Below are positions 1 to 8,675 of a stretch of 64,000 bases of DNA, in pieces (the first letter of the stretch is position 1; every line of letters starts with the position of its first letter). The translations under genes were made by a program, and so were the position numbers. The stretch lies in assembly GCA_031316255.1 (NCBI GenBank), contig JALDQW010000001.1, positions 1,178,001-1,242,000 of the forward strand. The letters run 5' to 3'. The DNA is from Nitrosomonas sp. (GTDB lineage Bacteria > Pseudomonadota > Gammaproteobacteria > Burkholderiales > Nitrosomonadaceae). The notes under the pieces were generated by a model. The model was given only the letters and a program-made list of their open reading frames with translations, was not told where the DNA came from and did not search any database.

Positions 1-201
1 TAAAATCACACCCAGTAGCCGATCCGTCTTGTCCAGCAATCGGCTGGTCAGGCGCGCAGCCCGGTGCCCCTGCTTGGCCATATGCTTCAGGCGATAGCGA
101 TTGATCGCCATCATACTGGTTTCGGAAAGTGAGAAAAAACCTGACAGAATTAATAAGAAAAATAGAATTATCAGTAAGATATAAAGCGGTATATCTTCCA
201 A
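1..201 (-). CDS. CNNM (DUF21) transmembrane protein, HlyC/CorC/YfjD type, N-terminal part
   Basis: Only the first 67 codons are present; the gene runs off the left edge. The likely start is TTG at 199-201 (read on the minus strand), with AGG at 208-210 as a ribosome site. The protein opens with a hydrophobic segment (about residues 5-25) and then the SGFFSLSETSMMAINRYR stretch typical of the first helix of the CNNM membrane domain in YfjD/CorB-like proteins. Members usually continue with two CBS domains and a CorC_HlyC domain and are linked to Mg/Co efflux. The family call is firm; the transported ion is not shown by this fragment. Confidence 0.8.
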   Translation of the reverse strand, partial: MEDIPLYILLIILFFLLILSGFFSLSETSMMAINRYRLKHMAKQGHRAARLTSRLLDKTDRLLGVIL

Positions 202-414
202 AGAACACCTTTTTCGGCAGTTGAATTTCGGTTATCAAACTGCAAGCGTAATCGAATTCGAGCGGGTTGTTAAGTAGGCGATAGCCAATTCATTATTTTT
301 TCTATTGCAAAACAGCGTTTTTTCATACTTAAGATCTGTTCTTGCGTTGATAAACGAGTTTAACGCAAGGCAAAAATTCCATTTGTACGATCTTGAGCAG
401 ATTCTTGGAAAATA

Positions 415-1182
415 CTAACGCGATAATTCAACGATGACGGGCGCATGATCAGAAGGACGTTCCAGTTTGCGCGTTGCTTTATCAATATGACACGCGCTAC
501 AGTGATCAGCCAATTCCTTGCTCAACAGAATATGATCGATACGTAGCCCCCTGTTGCGGCGGAAAGCCAACATGCGGTAATCCCACCAACTATAGGTCTT
601 TTCAGGCTGATCAAACAAACGAAAACTGTCTTTGAACCCAAGATTCAACAGTTTGTCAAAAAAATCCCTTTCAGCCTGGCTACACAATACTTTTCCTGCC
701 CAGAGTTTTGGATCATAAACGTCACGGTCATCCGGTGCAATATTGTAGTCGCCCAGTACTGCCAGTTTGGGATAGGTTTTCAATTCATCACGCAACCATT
801 CGGCAAGCGCCTGCAACCAGTTTAATTTGTAATCAAATTTTTTAGATTCAACTGCTTCGCCGTTAGGGACATAAATACAAATTATACGGCACTCATCAAA
901 AGTCGCAGAAATGACTCTTTGTTGTTCGTCTTCAAAACCCGGTATCGCAGTCAGTACTTCCTTACCTTGCTTCTTGCTGAGTATCGCAACACCATTATAG
1001 GTTTTTTGCCCGGTAAATACGGATTGATACCCTGCTTCAGCAATTTCATTTTGCGGGAAGTTTTCATCGGTTAATTTGGTTTCCTGCAAACACAACACAT
1101 CAGGCTGATGTGCGTGCAGCCAGTCAACGACTTGAGGCAGTCGAACTTTCAATGAATTGACGTTCCAGGTGGCCAGCTTCAT
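415..1182 (-). CDS. xth: Exodeoxyribonuclease III
   Basis: This 255-residue protein is the usual length for the ExoIII branch of the endonuclease/exonuclease/phosphatase fold. Visible family signatures are the N-terminal NVNSLK (Asn7), QETKL with the metal-binding Glu34, LGDYNIAP with the catalytic Asp/Asn pair, and the terminal SDHAPV with the Asp-His pair. The enzyme cleaves abasic sites and removes 3' blocking groups and 3' nucleotides in base-excision repair. It lies 41 bp downstream of the esterase gene on the same strand, so the two could be co-transcribed. Confidence 0.95.
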   Translation of the reverse strand: MKLATWNVNSLKVRLPQVVDWLHAHQPDVLCLQETKLTDENFPQNEIAEAGYQSVFTGQKTYNGVAILSKKQGKEVLTAIPGFEDEQQRVISATFDECRIICIYVPNGEAVESKKFDYKLNWLQALAEWLRDELKTYPKLAVLGDYNIAPDDRDVYDPKLWAGKVLCSQAERDFFDKLLNLGFKDSFRLFDQPEKTYSWWDYRMLAFRRNRGLRIDHILLSKELADHCSACHIDKATRKLERPSDHAPVIVELSR

Positions 1183-1223
1183 ATCTATTTTCCATTAAGA
1201 CAACGTAAGTAAAGATAGCGCAC

Positions 1224-1898
1224 TTACGCGAAAACCCGAAGTAACCAACCATCGATATCGCTGATTTCCTGTGCGCAAACGGCATGTTCCATCGGGTATT
1301 CGTGCCAATCAGGCATGTAATTGGCCTGGCACAGTTTATCCCTGGAAGTAATGGCCAGTGAAACTGGAACAACCGCATCATATGTGCCATGCGCCATAAA
1401 AATGGGGATTGAGGCATTCGCCGGATGCACTTCGTTTAAAAGTGTCTCAGAAAGCGGAAGATAACATGATAACGCCATAATACCCGCCAGTTTGTTTTTT
1501 TGGCGCAGACCGGCCTGCAGTGCGATTGCGCCACCCTGAGAAAACCCGGCCAAAACAATATTGTTTGAAACAATACCGCGATTGATTTCATGACCGATCA
1601 GTGCGTCAATAGCGTGTTGCGAATCTCTGATACCCGTTTCATCTTCCAGGGAACTGATATTCATACTCCGGATATCATACCAGGCGCGCATGACATAACC
1701 AGCATTAATCGTCACTGGTCGCATGGGTGCATGCGGAAAGATGAAACGTATTCCTTTTTTGGGAGAAAATTCCAGTTCATTGATTATAGGGACAAAATCA
1801 TTGCCATCCGCACCCAGACCATGCAGCCAGATAACGGCATAATCGGGATCAGAACCTGTTTCTATTTCAACTGTGGGCAATAAATCTGAAGTTGGCAT
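1224..1898 (-). CDS. Carboxylesterase/phospholipase family alpha/beta hydrolase
   Basis: A 224-residue alpha/beta hydrolase of the Abhydrolase_2 family (YpfH/EstB-like acyl-protein thioesterase group). The oxyanion-side motif LHGLGADG is near residue 25, the nucleophile elbow GFSQGG gives Ser120, and Asp174 (GTYDAVVP) and His205 (PMEHAVC) complete the triad. There is no signal peptide, so it is probably cytoplasmic. These enzymes hydrolyse short-chain esters, lysophospholipids or protein thioesters; the natural substrate is unknown. It is divergent from the transglutaminase-like gene at 2008. Confidence 0.9.
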   Translation of the reverse strand: MPTSDLLPTVEIETGSDPDYAVIWLHGLGADGNDFVPIINELEFSPKKGIRFIFPHAPMRPVTINAGYVMRAWYDIRSMNISSLEDETGIRDSQHAIDALIGHEINRGIVSNNIVLAGFSQGGAIALQAGLRQKNKLAGIMALSCYLPLSETLLNEVHPANASIPIFMAHGTYDAVVPVSLAITSRDKLCQANYMPDWHEYPMEHAVCAQEISDIDGWLLRVFA

Positions 1899-2007
1899 GA
1901 GCGATAATTACAGAGAGTACAATGTGGCATTGACTAAAGCCGATGATAGGATAAAATTTGCCAGCTGGCAGTTATTCAAATTCAAAATATATTTTTAGAG
2001 AGAAACG

Positions 2008-3108
2008 ATGAAACGCAGGGATTTTATCAAAATAATGGGGTCGGGCGCACTTTTAATACCAATGGCTTCATTTCCGGTGCTCGCAAAAAAACAATCGCTG
2101 GATTATGAGAAATGGCATAGTTTTCGGTTGACATACCAGGTCAATCTTCCTGCAACAGGAAAACGGGCGCGTTTATGGCTGCCGCTACCCAGTTCTCTTG
2201 ATCAAGCCTATCAGTTTACCCAGGGAAACAATTGGTCCGGCAACGCTGCACAGGCGAAGTTTGATACCGTTGGCAAAGAAAATTTTCCAGTATTTATGGC
2301 GGAATGGCAGGGTGAAGGAGAGCGCACCGCATCCGTTCAATGTATCATCAAAACCTCACACCATGCCGCTAATCTTAATCACTATCATACGACAGGAAAC
2401 ACTGCGGTGCCTGGCGCTATAAAGCCTTATCTCGAGCCCACCCAGTTGATACCGGTCAATGGGATTGTCAAAGACGTGGCCTATTCCATCGTTTATGATG
2501 AAAATAATACAGCAATCGATAAAGCACGTTCCATCTATGATTGGTTAATTGATCACTTTCAGCATGATGCGACAACACGCGGGCGTGGCCGGGGTGATAT
2601 CAAATTCATGCTGGAAAACAGCCAACTGAGCGGCAAATGCGTGGATATACACTCACTGTTTGTGGGACTGGCGCGTTCGGTCGGCATACCTGCACGCATT
2701 CAATACGGTATCCGTATGATGGAATCCGAATTGCATGAATCGCTTGGCAGGCAATCGGATATCAGCCATGCGCAACATAGCCGCGCTGAATTCTATCTGA
2801 ATAACGTCGGCTGGGTACCTGTTAATCCAGCAGATGTCTGTAAAGTGGCCAAGTTGGAAAACTTGGAACTGGACGATCCAAAGATAGCGCGTTTACGGGA
2901 GAAATTTTTTGGCGCCTGGGAAATGAACTGGATTACGTTCAATCATGCACAGGATATTCAGTTGGCCAACAGCAAATCCGGCAAACTGCCTTTCTTTTTA
3001 TTTCCGCATGCCGAGATTGATGACCAGGCACTCGATAGTCTTGACCCGAAAAAATTCAGCTATCAGATTTTCTCAGCCGAGCTCGTTGGAACTGGCGCCC
3101 AATTTTAA
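2008..3108 (+). CDS. Exported transglutaminase-like protein
   Basis: This 366-residue protein begins with MKRRDFIKIMGSGALL, a twin-arginine-like n-region followed by a hydrophobic stretch and an A-x-A type cleavage area near residue 26, so it is probably exported. The transglutaminase-like core is visible: SGKCVDIHSLFVGLARS with Cys211, QHSRAEFYL with His257 and WVPVNPADV with Asp276, in the order Cys-His-Asp of the family. Such bacterial proteins are usually assumed to be proteases or amidases; no substrate is known. A possible ribosome site (AGAGAGAAA) lies just before the ATG. Confidence 0.8.
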   Translation: MKRRDFIKIMGSGALLIPMASFPVLAKKQSLDYEKWHSFRLTYQVNLPATGKRARLWLPLPSSLDQAYQFTQGNNWSGNAAQAKFDTVGKENFPVFMAEWQGEGERTASVQCIIKTSHHAANLNHYHTTGNTAVPGAIKPYLEPTQLIPVNGIVKDVAYSIVYDENNTAIDKARSIYDWLIDHFQHDATTRGRGRGDIKFMLENSQLSGKCVDIHSLFVGLARSVGIPARIQYGIRMMESELHESLGRQSDISHAQHSRAEFYLNNVGWVPVNPADVCKVAKLENLELDDPKIARLREKFFGAWEMNWITFNHAQDIQLANSKSGKLPFFLFPHAEIDDQALDSLDPKKFSYQIFSAELVGTGAQF

Positions 3109-3228
3109 TTCGATAACAACGTCATTAATTTACCAACAGCCGAATTTGCAAGGAGTCAGTAAGTACTTGACCCAATATTCAATAGTAACCGGATTTCAAA
3201 AACCAATTAAAACAATGTTCAAAAAAAG

Positions 3229-3258
3229 TTGACATCAGGTCATATAACAGGTTGTAAT
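3229..3258 (+). promoter_or_regulatory. Predicted sigma-70 promoter of rpmH
   Basis: A perfect -35 hexamer TTGACA (3229-3234) is separated by 18 bp from TGTAAT (3253-3258), one mismatch from the -10 consensus. It lies 44 bp upstream of the rpmH start, and would drive the rpmH-rnpA-yidD(-yidC) group. Seen in sequence only. Confidence 0.55.
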
Positions 3259-3302
3259 ATGCGGTTTTATTGACTAAATTTAGATACAAGAGAGAATAAA
3301 TA

Positions 3303-3437
3303 ATGAAACGTACTTATCAGCCTTCTGTAACCAAAAGAAAACGTACGCATGGTTTTCTTGTGCGTATGAAAACACGAAGTGGTGCGGCTGTTATCCGTGC
3401 ACGTCGCGCTAAAGGGCGCGCGAAACTGAGTGTCTAG
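3303..3437 (+). CDS. rpmH: 50S ribosomal protein L34
   Basis: A 44-residue, highly basic protein starting [18 protein letters not shown] and ending in [10 protein letters not shown], the complete and typical length of bacterial L34. It is part of the large ribosomal subunit. AGAGAGAATAA before the ATG provides a ribosome site. It is followed by rnpA, the standard arrangement. dnaA, which is often divergent from rpmH, is not here: upstream is the transglutaminase-like gene. Confidence 0.97.
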   Translation: MKRTYQPSVTKRKRTHGFLVRMKTRSGAAVIRARRAKGRAKLSV

Positions 3438-3537
3438 CAGATTGTTGAAAACCGTTTTCGCAGCAACGGCAACGTAGACGGTTTTTCGAAATCCTGCTCG
3501 CGCAAGTGTTCGATCCGAGTGAAAACAGGGCAATAAT

Positions 3538-3909
3538 ATTCCCATTAGCGCAAAAATATACTCCCTGCCCAAAAGCCATCGACTACATCAGGCTGAAGCG
3601 TTCGCCGAGGTTTTTCGTTTCCGGCGACAGGTACGCGGCGGTTATGTTCAAATTTACGCCAAACCGAATGGCCTGCCGTTTTCTCGTCTTGGGCTTATTG
3701 TCTCCAGAAAAGTGGAACGTGCCGCGGTTAAACGCAACAGGGCAAAACGGTTGTTACGCGAAACATTTAGAACGTTTCAAAGAAACAATAATACAATGGA
3801 AATGGACTGGATTATGCGTTTGAAGTGCCCTGTAACAGCAGAACGTTCAACGGAATTTATTGCAGAAGTCAGATTATTGATGCATCAACTACAACAATGT
3901 CACGATTAA
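3538..3909 (+). CDS. rnpA: Ribonuclease P protein component, apparent AUU start
   Basis: The frame ending at 3909 encodes a clear Rnp[19 protein letters not shown] near the N-terminus, then [12 protein letters not shown] and the RNR signature [17 protein letters not shown]. It binds the RnpB RNA and helps tRNA 5' maturation. Between the in-frame stop at 3520-3522 and residue ~55 there is no ATG, GTG or TTG. The best start is ATT at 3538, with AGGG at 3527-3530 and a 7-nt spacer, giving 123 residues, a normal length. ATA at 3556 is an alternative. A sequencing error or frameshift from the GTG at 3506 in another frame is possible, but that GTG lacks a ribosome site. The last 13 bases overlap yidD. 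Confidence 0.85.
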   Translation: MPISAKIYSLPKSHRLHQAEAFAEVFRFRRQVRGGYVQIYAKPNGLPFSRLGLIVSRKVERAAVKRNRAKRLLRETFRTFQRNNNTMEMDWIMRLKCPVTAERSTEFIAEVRLLMHQLQQCHD

Positions 3910-4106
3910 TGATTGGTTTTATACGATTTTATCAATACTGCATTAGCCCCATGATGGCACCCTCATGTCGTTTCACTCCCACCTGTTCACAATATGCATG
4001 TGAAGCATTGGCCAAACATGGTTTTTTGCGTGGAATGCGGTTAAGCATCTGGCGTATCTTGCGGTGCAATCCCTGGTGTAAAGGGGGTTATGAGCCAGTA
4101 CCTTGA
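3897..4106 (+). CDS. yidD: Membrane protein insertion efficiency factor YidD
   Basis: A 69-residue protein starting [19 protein letters not shown] with the conserved YidD core [19 protein letters not shown] and the C-terminal [14 protein letters not shown]. Start at ATG 3897, which overlaps the rnpA end by 13 bp; the longer in-frame start at 3825 would overlap rnpA further and is not needed. YidD is a small inner-membrane-associated factor that assists YidC-dependent insertion. Its place between rnpA and yidC is the conserved one. Confidence 0.93.
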   Translation: MSRLMIGFIRFYQYCISPMMAPSCRFTPTCSQYACEALAKHGFLRGMRLSIWRILRCNPWCKGGYEPVP

Positions 4107-4286
4107 CAGTCTCTCACTTTGCTTGCGTGTTGCGAAGCATTGGTTTGTTTGAAGGCGCGAAGTATCTATTTAAATCAAAAATATAGCCATCGACGATAGC
4201 TGCCGACTAATGTAATCGCCGAGTGTTTTGCATCTATTGCAGCACACCATAAAGTGTCGTCATAAAATTAATCTGACCATATAAAA

Positions 4287-6227
4287 ATGGAAACAAGAAA
4301 ACTTATACTTATCATTATTTTGTCCACTTCTCTGCTGTTATTGTGGGATTCTTGGCAAAAAGAAATTCAACCGCCGGTTACTCAGGTAACGCCCGGTGTA
4401 ATATCTGAAAATGGCACTAATCAACGTCATGACCCGCTGCCTGTGCCTGGCGATGAGCTCGCCGGCGCGAATCAACCGAGCGCAGTCGCTGGAATTGCGG
4501 GCGTTACTCCATCGATCACCCCAAATTTGTTTGAAATCGGTGAGAAAATTCAGGTAACTACCGATTTGGTTGTTGCTGAAATCGATACGGCTGGTGGCGA
4601 TATCAGAAAGCTTGGATTGTTAAAACATCCCGCAAGAGAAGACGAAACAAAGCCTTACGAGTTGTTACTCGATCAAGCGGCCCGTTTTCAGATTGCGCAA
4701 TCGGGATTAATCGGCGAAGGTCTGCCCAGTCATAAAACCAGATTTACGCTCGATTCAAATAAACATACATATGAACTCAGTCCGGGTGAAGACAGCATAA
4801 GCATCCGTCTTCTGGCGCCCGAAGTCGATGGCATACAGGTCACCAAAATCTATACCTTTCATCGTGGCACATATGTCATTGATGTGGAATTTGAAATTGT
4901 GAATCATAGCGATTCCACAATCATGCCATTTTCGTATTTTCAGATGATGCGGGATGCCAAAGACCCGGTTGGCCAGGGATTCCTGGTTCATTCTCATACC
5001 GGCCCGGCGCTCTATACGGATGAAGAGAAGTTTCAAAAAGTCAAGTTTTCCGACCTGGATAAAAACAAAGCTGAATATCCAACCAATGCCGATAATGGCT
5101 GGATTGCCATGCTTGAACACTACTTCTTGACAGCATGGCTGCCCAAACAGGATACACCGCGGGAATATTTTATAAAGCGTTTAGCGTATAACCAATATAC
5201 CGCAGGCGTTATTGTACCCGTTGGCGCTATAGAACCCGGTCAAACCAAAACCATAGACATGCCTTTCTACGCGGGCCCGCAAGAACAAAATAAGCTTGCC
5301 GAACTGTCTCCGGGGCTGGACCTGACTGTCGATTACGGTTGGTTAACGGTATTGGCTAAGCCTTTGTTCTGGCTGCTTTCCTTTTACCACTCCTATGTTG
5401 ATAACTGGGGTATTGCCATTATCCTGTTAACGCTGACCGTCAAGCTGATATTCTTCCCGCTGTCTGCGGCGGGTTACCGTTCGATGGCCAAATTGCGTGT
5501 GGTCACGCCTAAGCTGCAACGTATCCGAGAACAATATGCCAGTGACCGTCAGCGCATGCATCAGGCCATGATGGAATTTTATAAAAAGGAAAAAATCAAT
5601 CCGCTGGGTGGGTGTTTGCCGATACTTGTACAGATCCCAGTATTTATTGCACTATTCTGGACATTACTGGCTGCAGTTGAATTGCGTTATGCGCCGCTGG
5701 CGCTATGGATTACTGACATGTCTGTGCCTGATCCATACTATGTGCTGCCATTGATGATGGGTGTATCGATGTATATCCAGTCAAAGCTGAGTCCCAAGCC
5801 CACCGACCCTATTCAGGCGAGAATCATGCAGATTATGCCGATCGCTTTCAGCATATTTTTCTTTTTCTTCCCCTCGGGTTTGGTGCTGTATTCACTGTGC
5901 AATAATATTCTTTCCATTCTGCAACAATGGCAGATTACACGCATGCTTGAAAAAAAGGCAGAAGCAGAAGAAGAGAAAAGAAGTAAAGGCAAGGGAAAAG
6001 GAAAAAATGTTTCTAACACTGAATTGGAAGAAACAATTGATGAAACCAAACACCTTGCACATTCTGATGCGCCAGCCAAAGAAAGCAATATCGAAGACGC
6101 TGAAGTAATTGCAACCAAGGAAGAAACATCTGAGGAAGAGAGAGCCTCTCCTGCACCAGAAAAACCAAAACCCCAACCTAACCAAATTGCCCGAAAGGGT
6201 AAAAGCAGGAAAGGCAAGCGAAGGTAA
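4287..6227 (+). CDS. yidC: Membrane protein insertase YidC with long basic C-terminal tail
   Basis: A 646-residue YidC/Oxa1 insertase. Segments in order: N-terminal signal anchor (about 5-22), the large periplasmic domain of Gram-negative YidC (to about 350), and the five-helix Oxa1 core with YGWLTVLAKPLFWLLSF, NWGIAIILLTLTVKL and GGCLPILVQIPVFIALF. It inserts inner-membrane proteins alone or with SecYEG. Typical Gram-negative YidC ends near residue 550; here about 94 extra residues, rich in Lys and Glu and ending KGKSRKGKRR, form a cytoplasmic tail. Such tails in other bacteria contact the ribosome or SRP, so that is an inference here. A strong terminator follows. Confidence 0.96.
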   Translation: METRKLILIIILSTSLLLLWDSWQKEIQPPVTQVTPGVISENGTNQRHDPLPVPGDELAGANQPSAVAGIAGVTPSITPNLFEIGEKIQVTTDLVVAEIDTAGGDIRKLGLLKHPAREDETKPYELLLDQAARFQIAQSGLIGEGLPSHKTRFTLDSNKHTYELSPGEDSISIRLLAPEVDGIQVTKIYTFHRGTYVIDVEFEIVNHSDSTIMPFSYFQMMRDAKDPVGQGFLVHSHTGPALYTDEEKFQKVKFSDLDKNKAEYPTNADNGWIAMLEHYFLTAWLPKQDTPREYFIKRLAYNQYTAGVIVPVGAIEPGQTKTIDMPFYAGPQEQNKLAELSPGLDLTVDYGWLTVLAKPLFWLLSFYHSYVDNWGIAIILLTLTVKLIFFPLSAAGYRSMAKLRVVTPKLQRIREQYASDRQRMHQAMMEFYKKEKINPLGGCLPILVQIPVFIALFWTLLAAVELRYAPLALWITDMSVPDPYYVLPLMMGVSMYIQSKLSPKPTDPIQARIMQIMPIAFSIFFFFFPSGLVLYSLCNNILSILQQWQITRMLEKKAEAEEEKRSKGKGKGKNVSNTELEETIDETKHLAHSDAPAKESNIEDAEVIATKEETSEEERASPAPEKPKPQPNQIARKGKSRKGKRR

Positions 6228-6236
6228 TTTCGATTG

Positions 6237-6279
6237 CGATACAGCCAATGTCTCCATGCACTGGCTGTATCGTTTTTTT
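6237..6279 (+). terminator. Rho-independent terminator after yidC
   Basis: An 11-bp perfect stem (CGATACAGCCA at 6237-6247, TGGCTGTATCG at 6262-6272) is followed by seven T (6273-6279). It separates yidC from mnmE, which therefore needs its own promoter or read-through. Confidence 0.9.
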
Positions 6280-6311
6280 GCGGTTTAGCAATACTGTATT
6301 AATACAAAGGC

Positions 6312-7670
6312 ATGTTGAATCGCACAGATACTATTGCTGCAATTGCAACGCCACCCGGCCGAGGAAGCGTTGGCATTGTTCGCATCTCGGGTAAAAATCT
6401 GGCATCAATCGCTCAGGTCATTCTGGGCGGACTTCCTGAACCGCGACATGCGCAGTTAAGCCGGTTTCTTGATATCCAGGGACAAATCATCGACCAGGGT
6501 ATCGCCCTTTATTTCCCCGCGCCCAATTCCTATACCGGCGAAGATGTGCTCGAATTGCAGGGACATGGCGGCCCGGCAGTCATGAGTCTGCTGCTCGGCC
6601 AGTGCCTTGCATGCGGTGCACGGATGGCGCAACCCGGTGAATTCACGCTACGCGCATTTCTAAATCAGAAGCTTGATCTCGTCCAGGCCGAGAGTGTTGC
6701 CGACATTATCGAAGCCAGCACCAGCCAGGCTGCACGCTGTGCGGCGCGTTCGCTGCAAGGCAGTTTCTCAACGACCATCACTGCACTGGTTGAATCGTTA
6801 ACCACGCTTCGAATGTTGGTCGAGGCAACGCTGGATTTTCCAGAAGAAGAAATTGACGGTTTGCATGGTGAGGAAGTCAAGGAAAAGCTCGGCGCAATTA
6901 ACGCGCAACTTGAACAGGTGCTGTCATCCGCGCACCGAGGCAATTTGTTGCAAGAAGGTATCAAGGTCGTCCTGGTAGGCGAGCCGAATGTCGGCAAATC
7001 GAGTCTGCTCAATCAACTGGCCGAGGAGGAAGTCGCCATTGTTACCGAAATCCCTGGTACCACGCGCGACAGCATCCAGCGCACAATCACCATCTCGAGC
7101 ATACCCGTTCATATCATCGATACTGCAGGGTTAAGAGAAACCGCGGACATTGTCGAGCAAAAAGGCATTGAGCGTACTCAGGCCGCTGTCAAGGGTGCCG
7201 ATATCCTCATCCGCCTGATTGATAGCAGCCATCCGCTGGCCGTTGAAGACAGCGACTTACTGCAGGCCTTTTCCATCGACAAACCGCATATCACGGTGTT
7301 AAATAAAATAGACCTGATTGATCAAAAACCGGAAACAAAAACAAAAGAAAACACGGTTGAAGTCTACCTGTCTGCAAAAACAGGCGTGGGCGTGGAACTA
7401 CTGCGCGAGCAAATCCTGCACGCAGCAGGCTGGCACACCGGCCAGGGCGGGGAAGGACTTTTCATGGCCAGACAGCGCCACCTGGAAGCGCTGGAAGACG
7501 CAAGGCTTCATCTCAATGCAGCCTGGAAACAGGCCCAGGATGAATCGGAATGGGTATTGCTCGCCGAAGAACTCCGGCTCGCGCAAGATGCATTGGCATC
7601 GATTACCGGCCGCTTTACTGCAGACGACTTGCTCGGCGAAATATTTTCACATTTTTGCATTGGAAAATAA
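6312..7670 (+). CDS. mnmE: tRNA uridine-5-carboxymethylaminomethyl modification GTPase MnmE
   Basis: A 452-residue MnmE (TrmE). The N-terminal formyl-THF-binding domain opens with DTIAAIATPPGRGSVGIVR; the G domain shows G1 GEPNVGKSS, G2/TTRD (PGTTRDS), DTAGLRE and NKID; the C-terminus is the conserved CIGK with Cys449. With MnmG it modifies the wobble uridine of several tRNAs. Length is normal. The gene follows the yidC terminator by about 30 bp, a conserved neighbour arrangement. Confidence 0.96.
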   Translation: MLNRTDTIAAIATPPGRGSVGIVRISGKNLASIAQVILGGLPEPRHAQLSRFLDIQGQIIDQGIALYFPAPNSYTGEDVLELQGHGGPAVMSLLLGQCLACGARMAQPGEFTLRAFLNQKLDLVQAESVADIIEASTSQAARCAARSLQGSFSTTITALVESLTTLRMLVEATLDFPEEEIDGLHGEEVKEKLGAINAQLEQVLSSAHRGNLLQEGIKVVLVGEPNVGKSSLLNQLAEEEVAIVTEIPGTTRDSIQRTITISSIPVHIIDTAGLRETADIVEQKGIERTQAAVKGADILIRLIDSSHPLAVEDSDLLQAFSIDKPHITVLNKIDLIDQKPETKTKENTVEVYLSAKTGVGVELLREQILHAAGWHTGQGGEGLFMARQRHLEALEDARLHLNAAWKQAQDESEWVLLAEELRLAQDALASITGRFTADDLLGEIFSHFCIGK

Positions 7671-7845
7671 CACCTGTCGCATTGGCGCTCAAACACACTG
7701 AAGCACCTTCAACAGCAAGGGCGGCCTGATTTTGGTTTGCCATCATTCAGCATAAATCTTCTATCTATTCTGATTAAAAATCAAAGTTTTATGCCGTTAT
7801 AGCCTTATGAGTACCATCTTTTTTCCTTATCAAGGCGTATCGCTC

Positions 7846-8469
7846 ATGAAATTCTTTACTTTACTATTCCTGACGTTAATTCCAGGAATATCTGTCGCAG
7901 AAAATTCATTAATCAATAGCAATAAATTGTTTAATTTTGTTGAAGCCGCGTACCCTGATTTTTTTAGCCCAGCCGGAGTCGAAACTACTCCGCTATATGC
8001 GTATCTGGTTCGCTACTACCCCGAAACTGATACCTATATTGGCACCAAAGATGAAGAAGTTTATGTTTTTGGCAATGTTTTCGGCGGCTTATTAAGAGCA
8101 GGAGTAATTCCCGATTTCATAGAATCAAAAGCCAGCAGCGATGAATTGCTAGCTCAACTCTTTGCAAGTGCGCAAAGTAATGTACAGGTTTTTGGGGTGG
8201 GCACTGTCATTTCCATTTTATCGGATGAGCTTGACGGCACCCGCCACCAGAGGTTTATCATCGAGCTGAAATCAAAACAAACGCTGTTGATCGCACATAA
8301 TATAGATTTAGCGCCAAGAATTGATACCTTAGAAATAAATGATTCGATTGAATTCTTTGGTGAGTACGAATGGAATGATAAAGGCGGCGTCATTCACTGG
8401 ACGCACCACGATCCTGAAGAAATTCATGTGAATGGATGGCTTTTTCATAAAAATGCGATCTATCAGTAG
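7846..8469 (+). CDS. Exported protein with C-terminal DUF3465 domain
   Basis: The start chosen is ATG 7846, which gives a clean signal peptide (MKFFTLLFLTLIPGISVAEN) and has AAGG 10 bp upstream; a longer frame begins at 7807. The N-terminal half (NKLFNFVEAAYPDFFSPAG ... RYYPETDTYIGT) resembles a small domain found in other exported proteobacterial proteins. The C-terminal half matches the DUF3465 pattern: GTRHQRFIIEL, LLIAHNIDLAPRI and GGVIHWTHHDP. Function unknown; several conserved His suggest metal or ligand binding, which is inference. Confidence 0.7.
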   Translation: MKFFTLLFLTLIPGISVAENSLINSNKLFNFVEAAYPDFFSPAGVETTPLYAYLVRYYPETDTYIGTKDEEVYVFGNVFGGLLRAGVIPDFIESKASSDELLAQLFASAQSNVQVFGVGTVISILSDELDGTRHQRFIIELKSKQTLLIAHNIDLAPRIDTLEINDSIEFFGEYEWNDKGGVIHWTHHDPEEIHVNGWLFHKNAIYQ

Positions 8470-8675
8470 TTCTATGTTGATCGTCACAAAAAAATGGATT
8501 AACTCACTCTTGAAACGCTGCATAAATTGGCACAGGTAAAAACGCGGCGTTTCTTTATTGGAATGCGTAAAAAGCACAACCCCTTCTGGCTGCGTGTACC
8601 AATGTCCAGTATTTGCTTAAAAAAACAATCCTCATAATGCCGACATAGTTTGAATTTTTTTACAGGAGAAAAATA

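Noticed and set aside
3506..3823. A 105-codon frame starting GTG 3506 as an alternative rnpA
   Set aside because: Its protein has no RnpA motifs; the RNR signature is in the other frame. A frameshift joining them cannot be excluded but needs resequencing.
3109..4286. Possible replication origin near rpmH-rnpA-yidD-yidC
   Set aside because: No dnaA, no gidA/parA and no DnaA-box cluster were seen; the gene upstream of rpmH is a transglutaminase-like gene.
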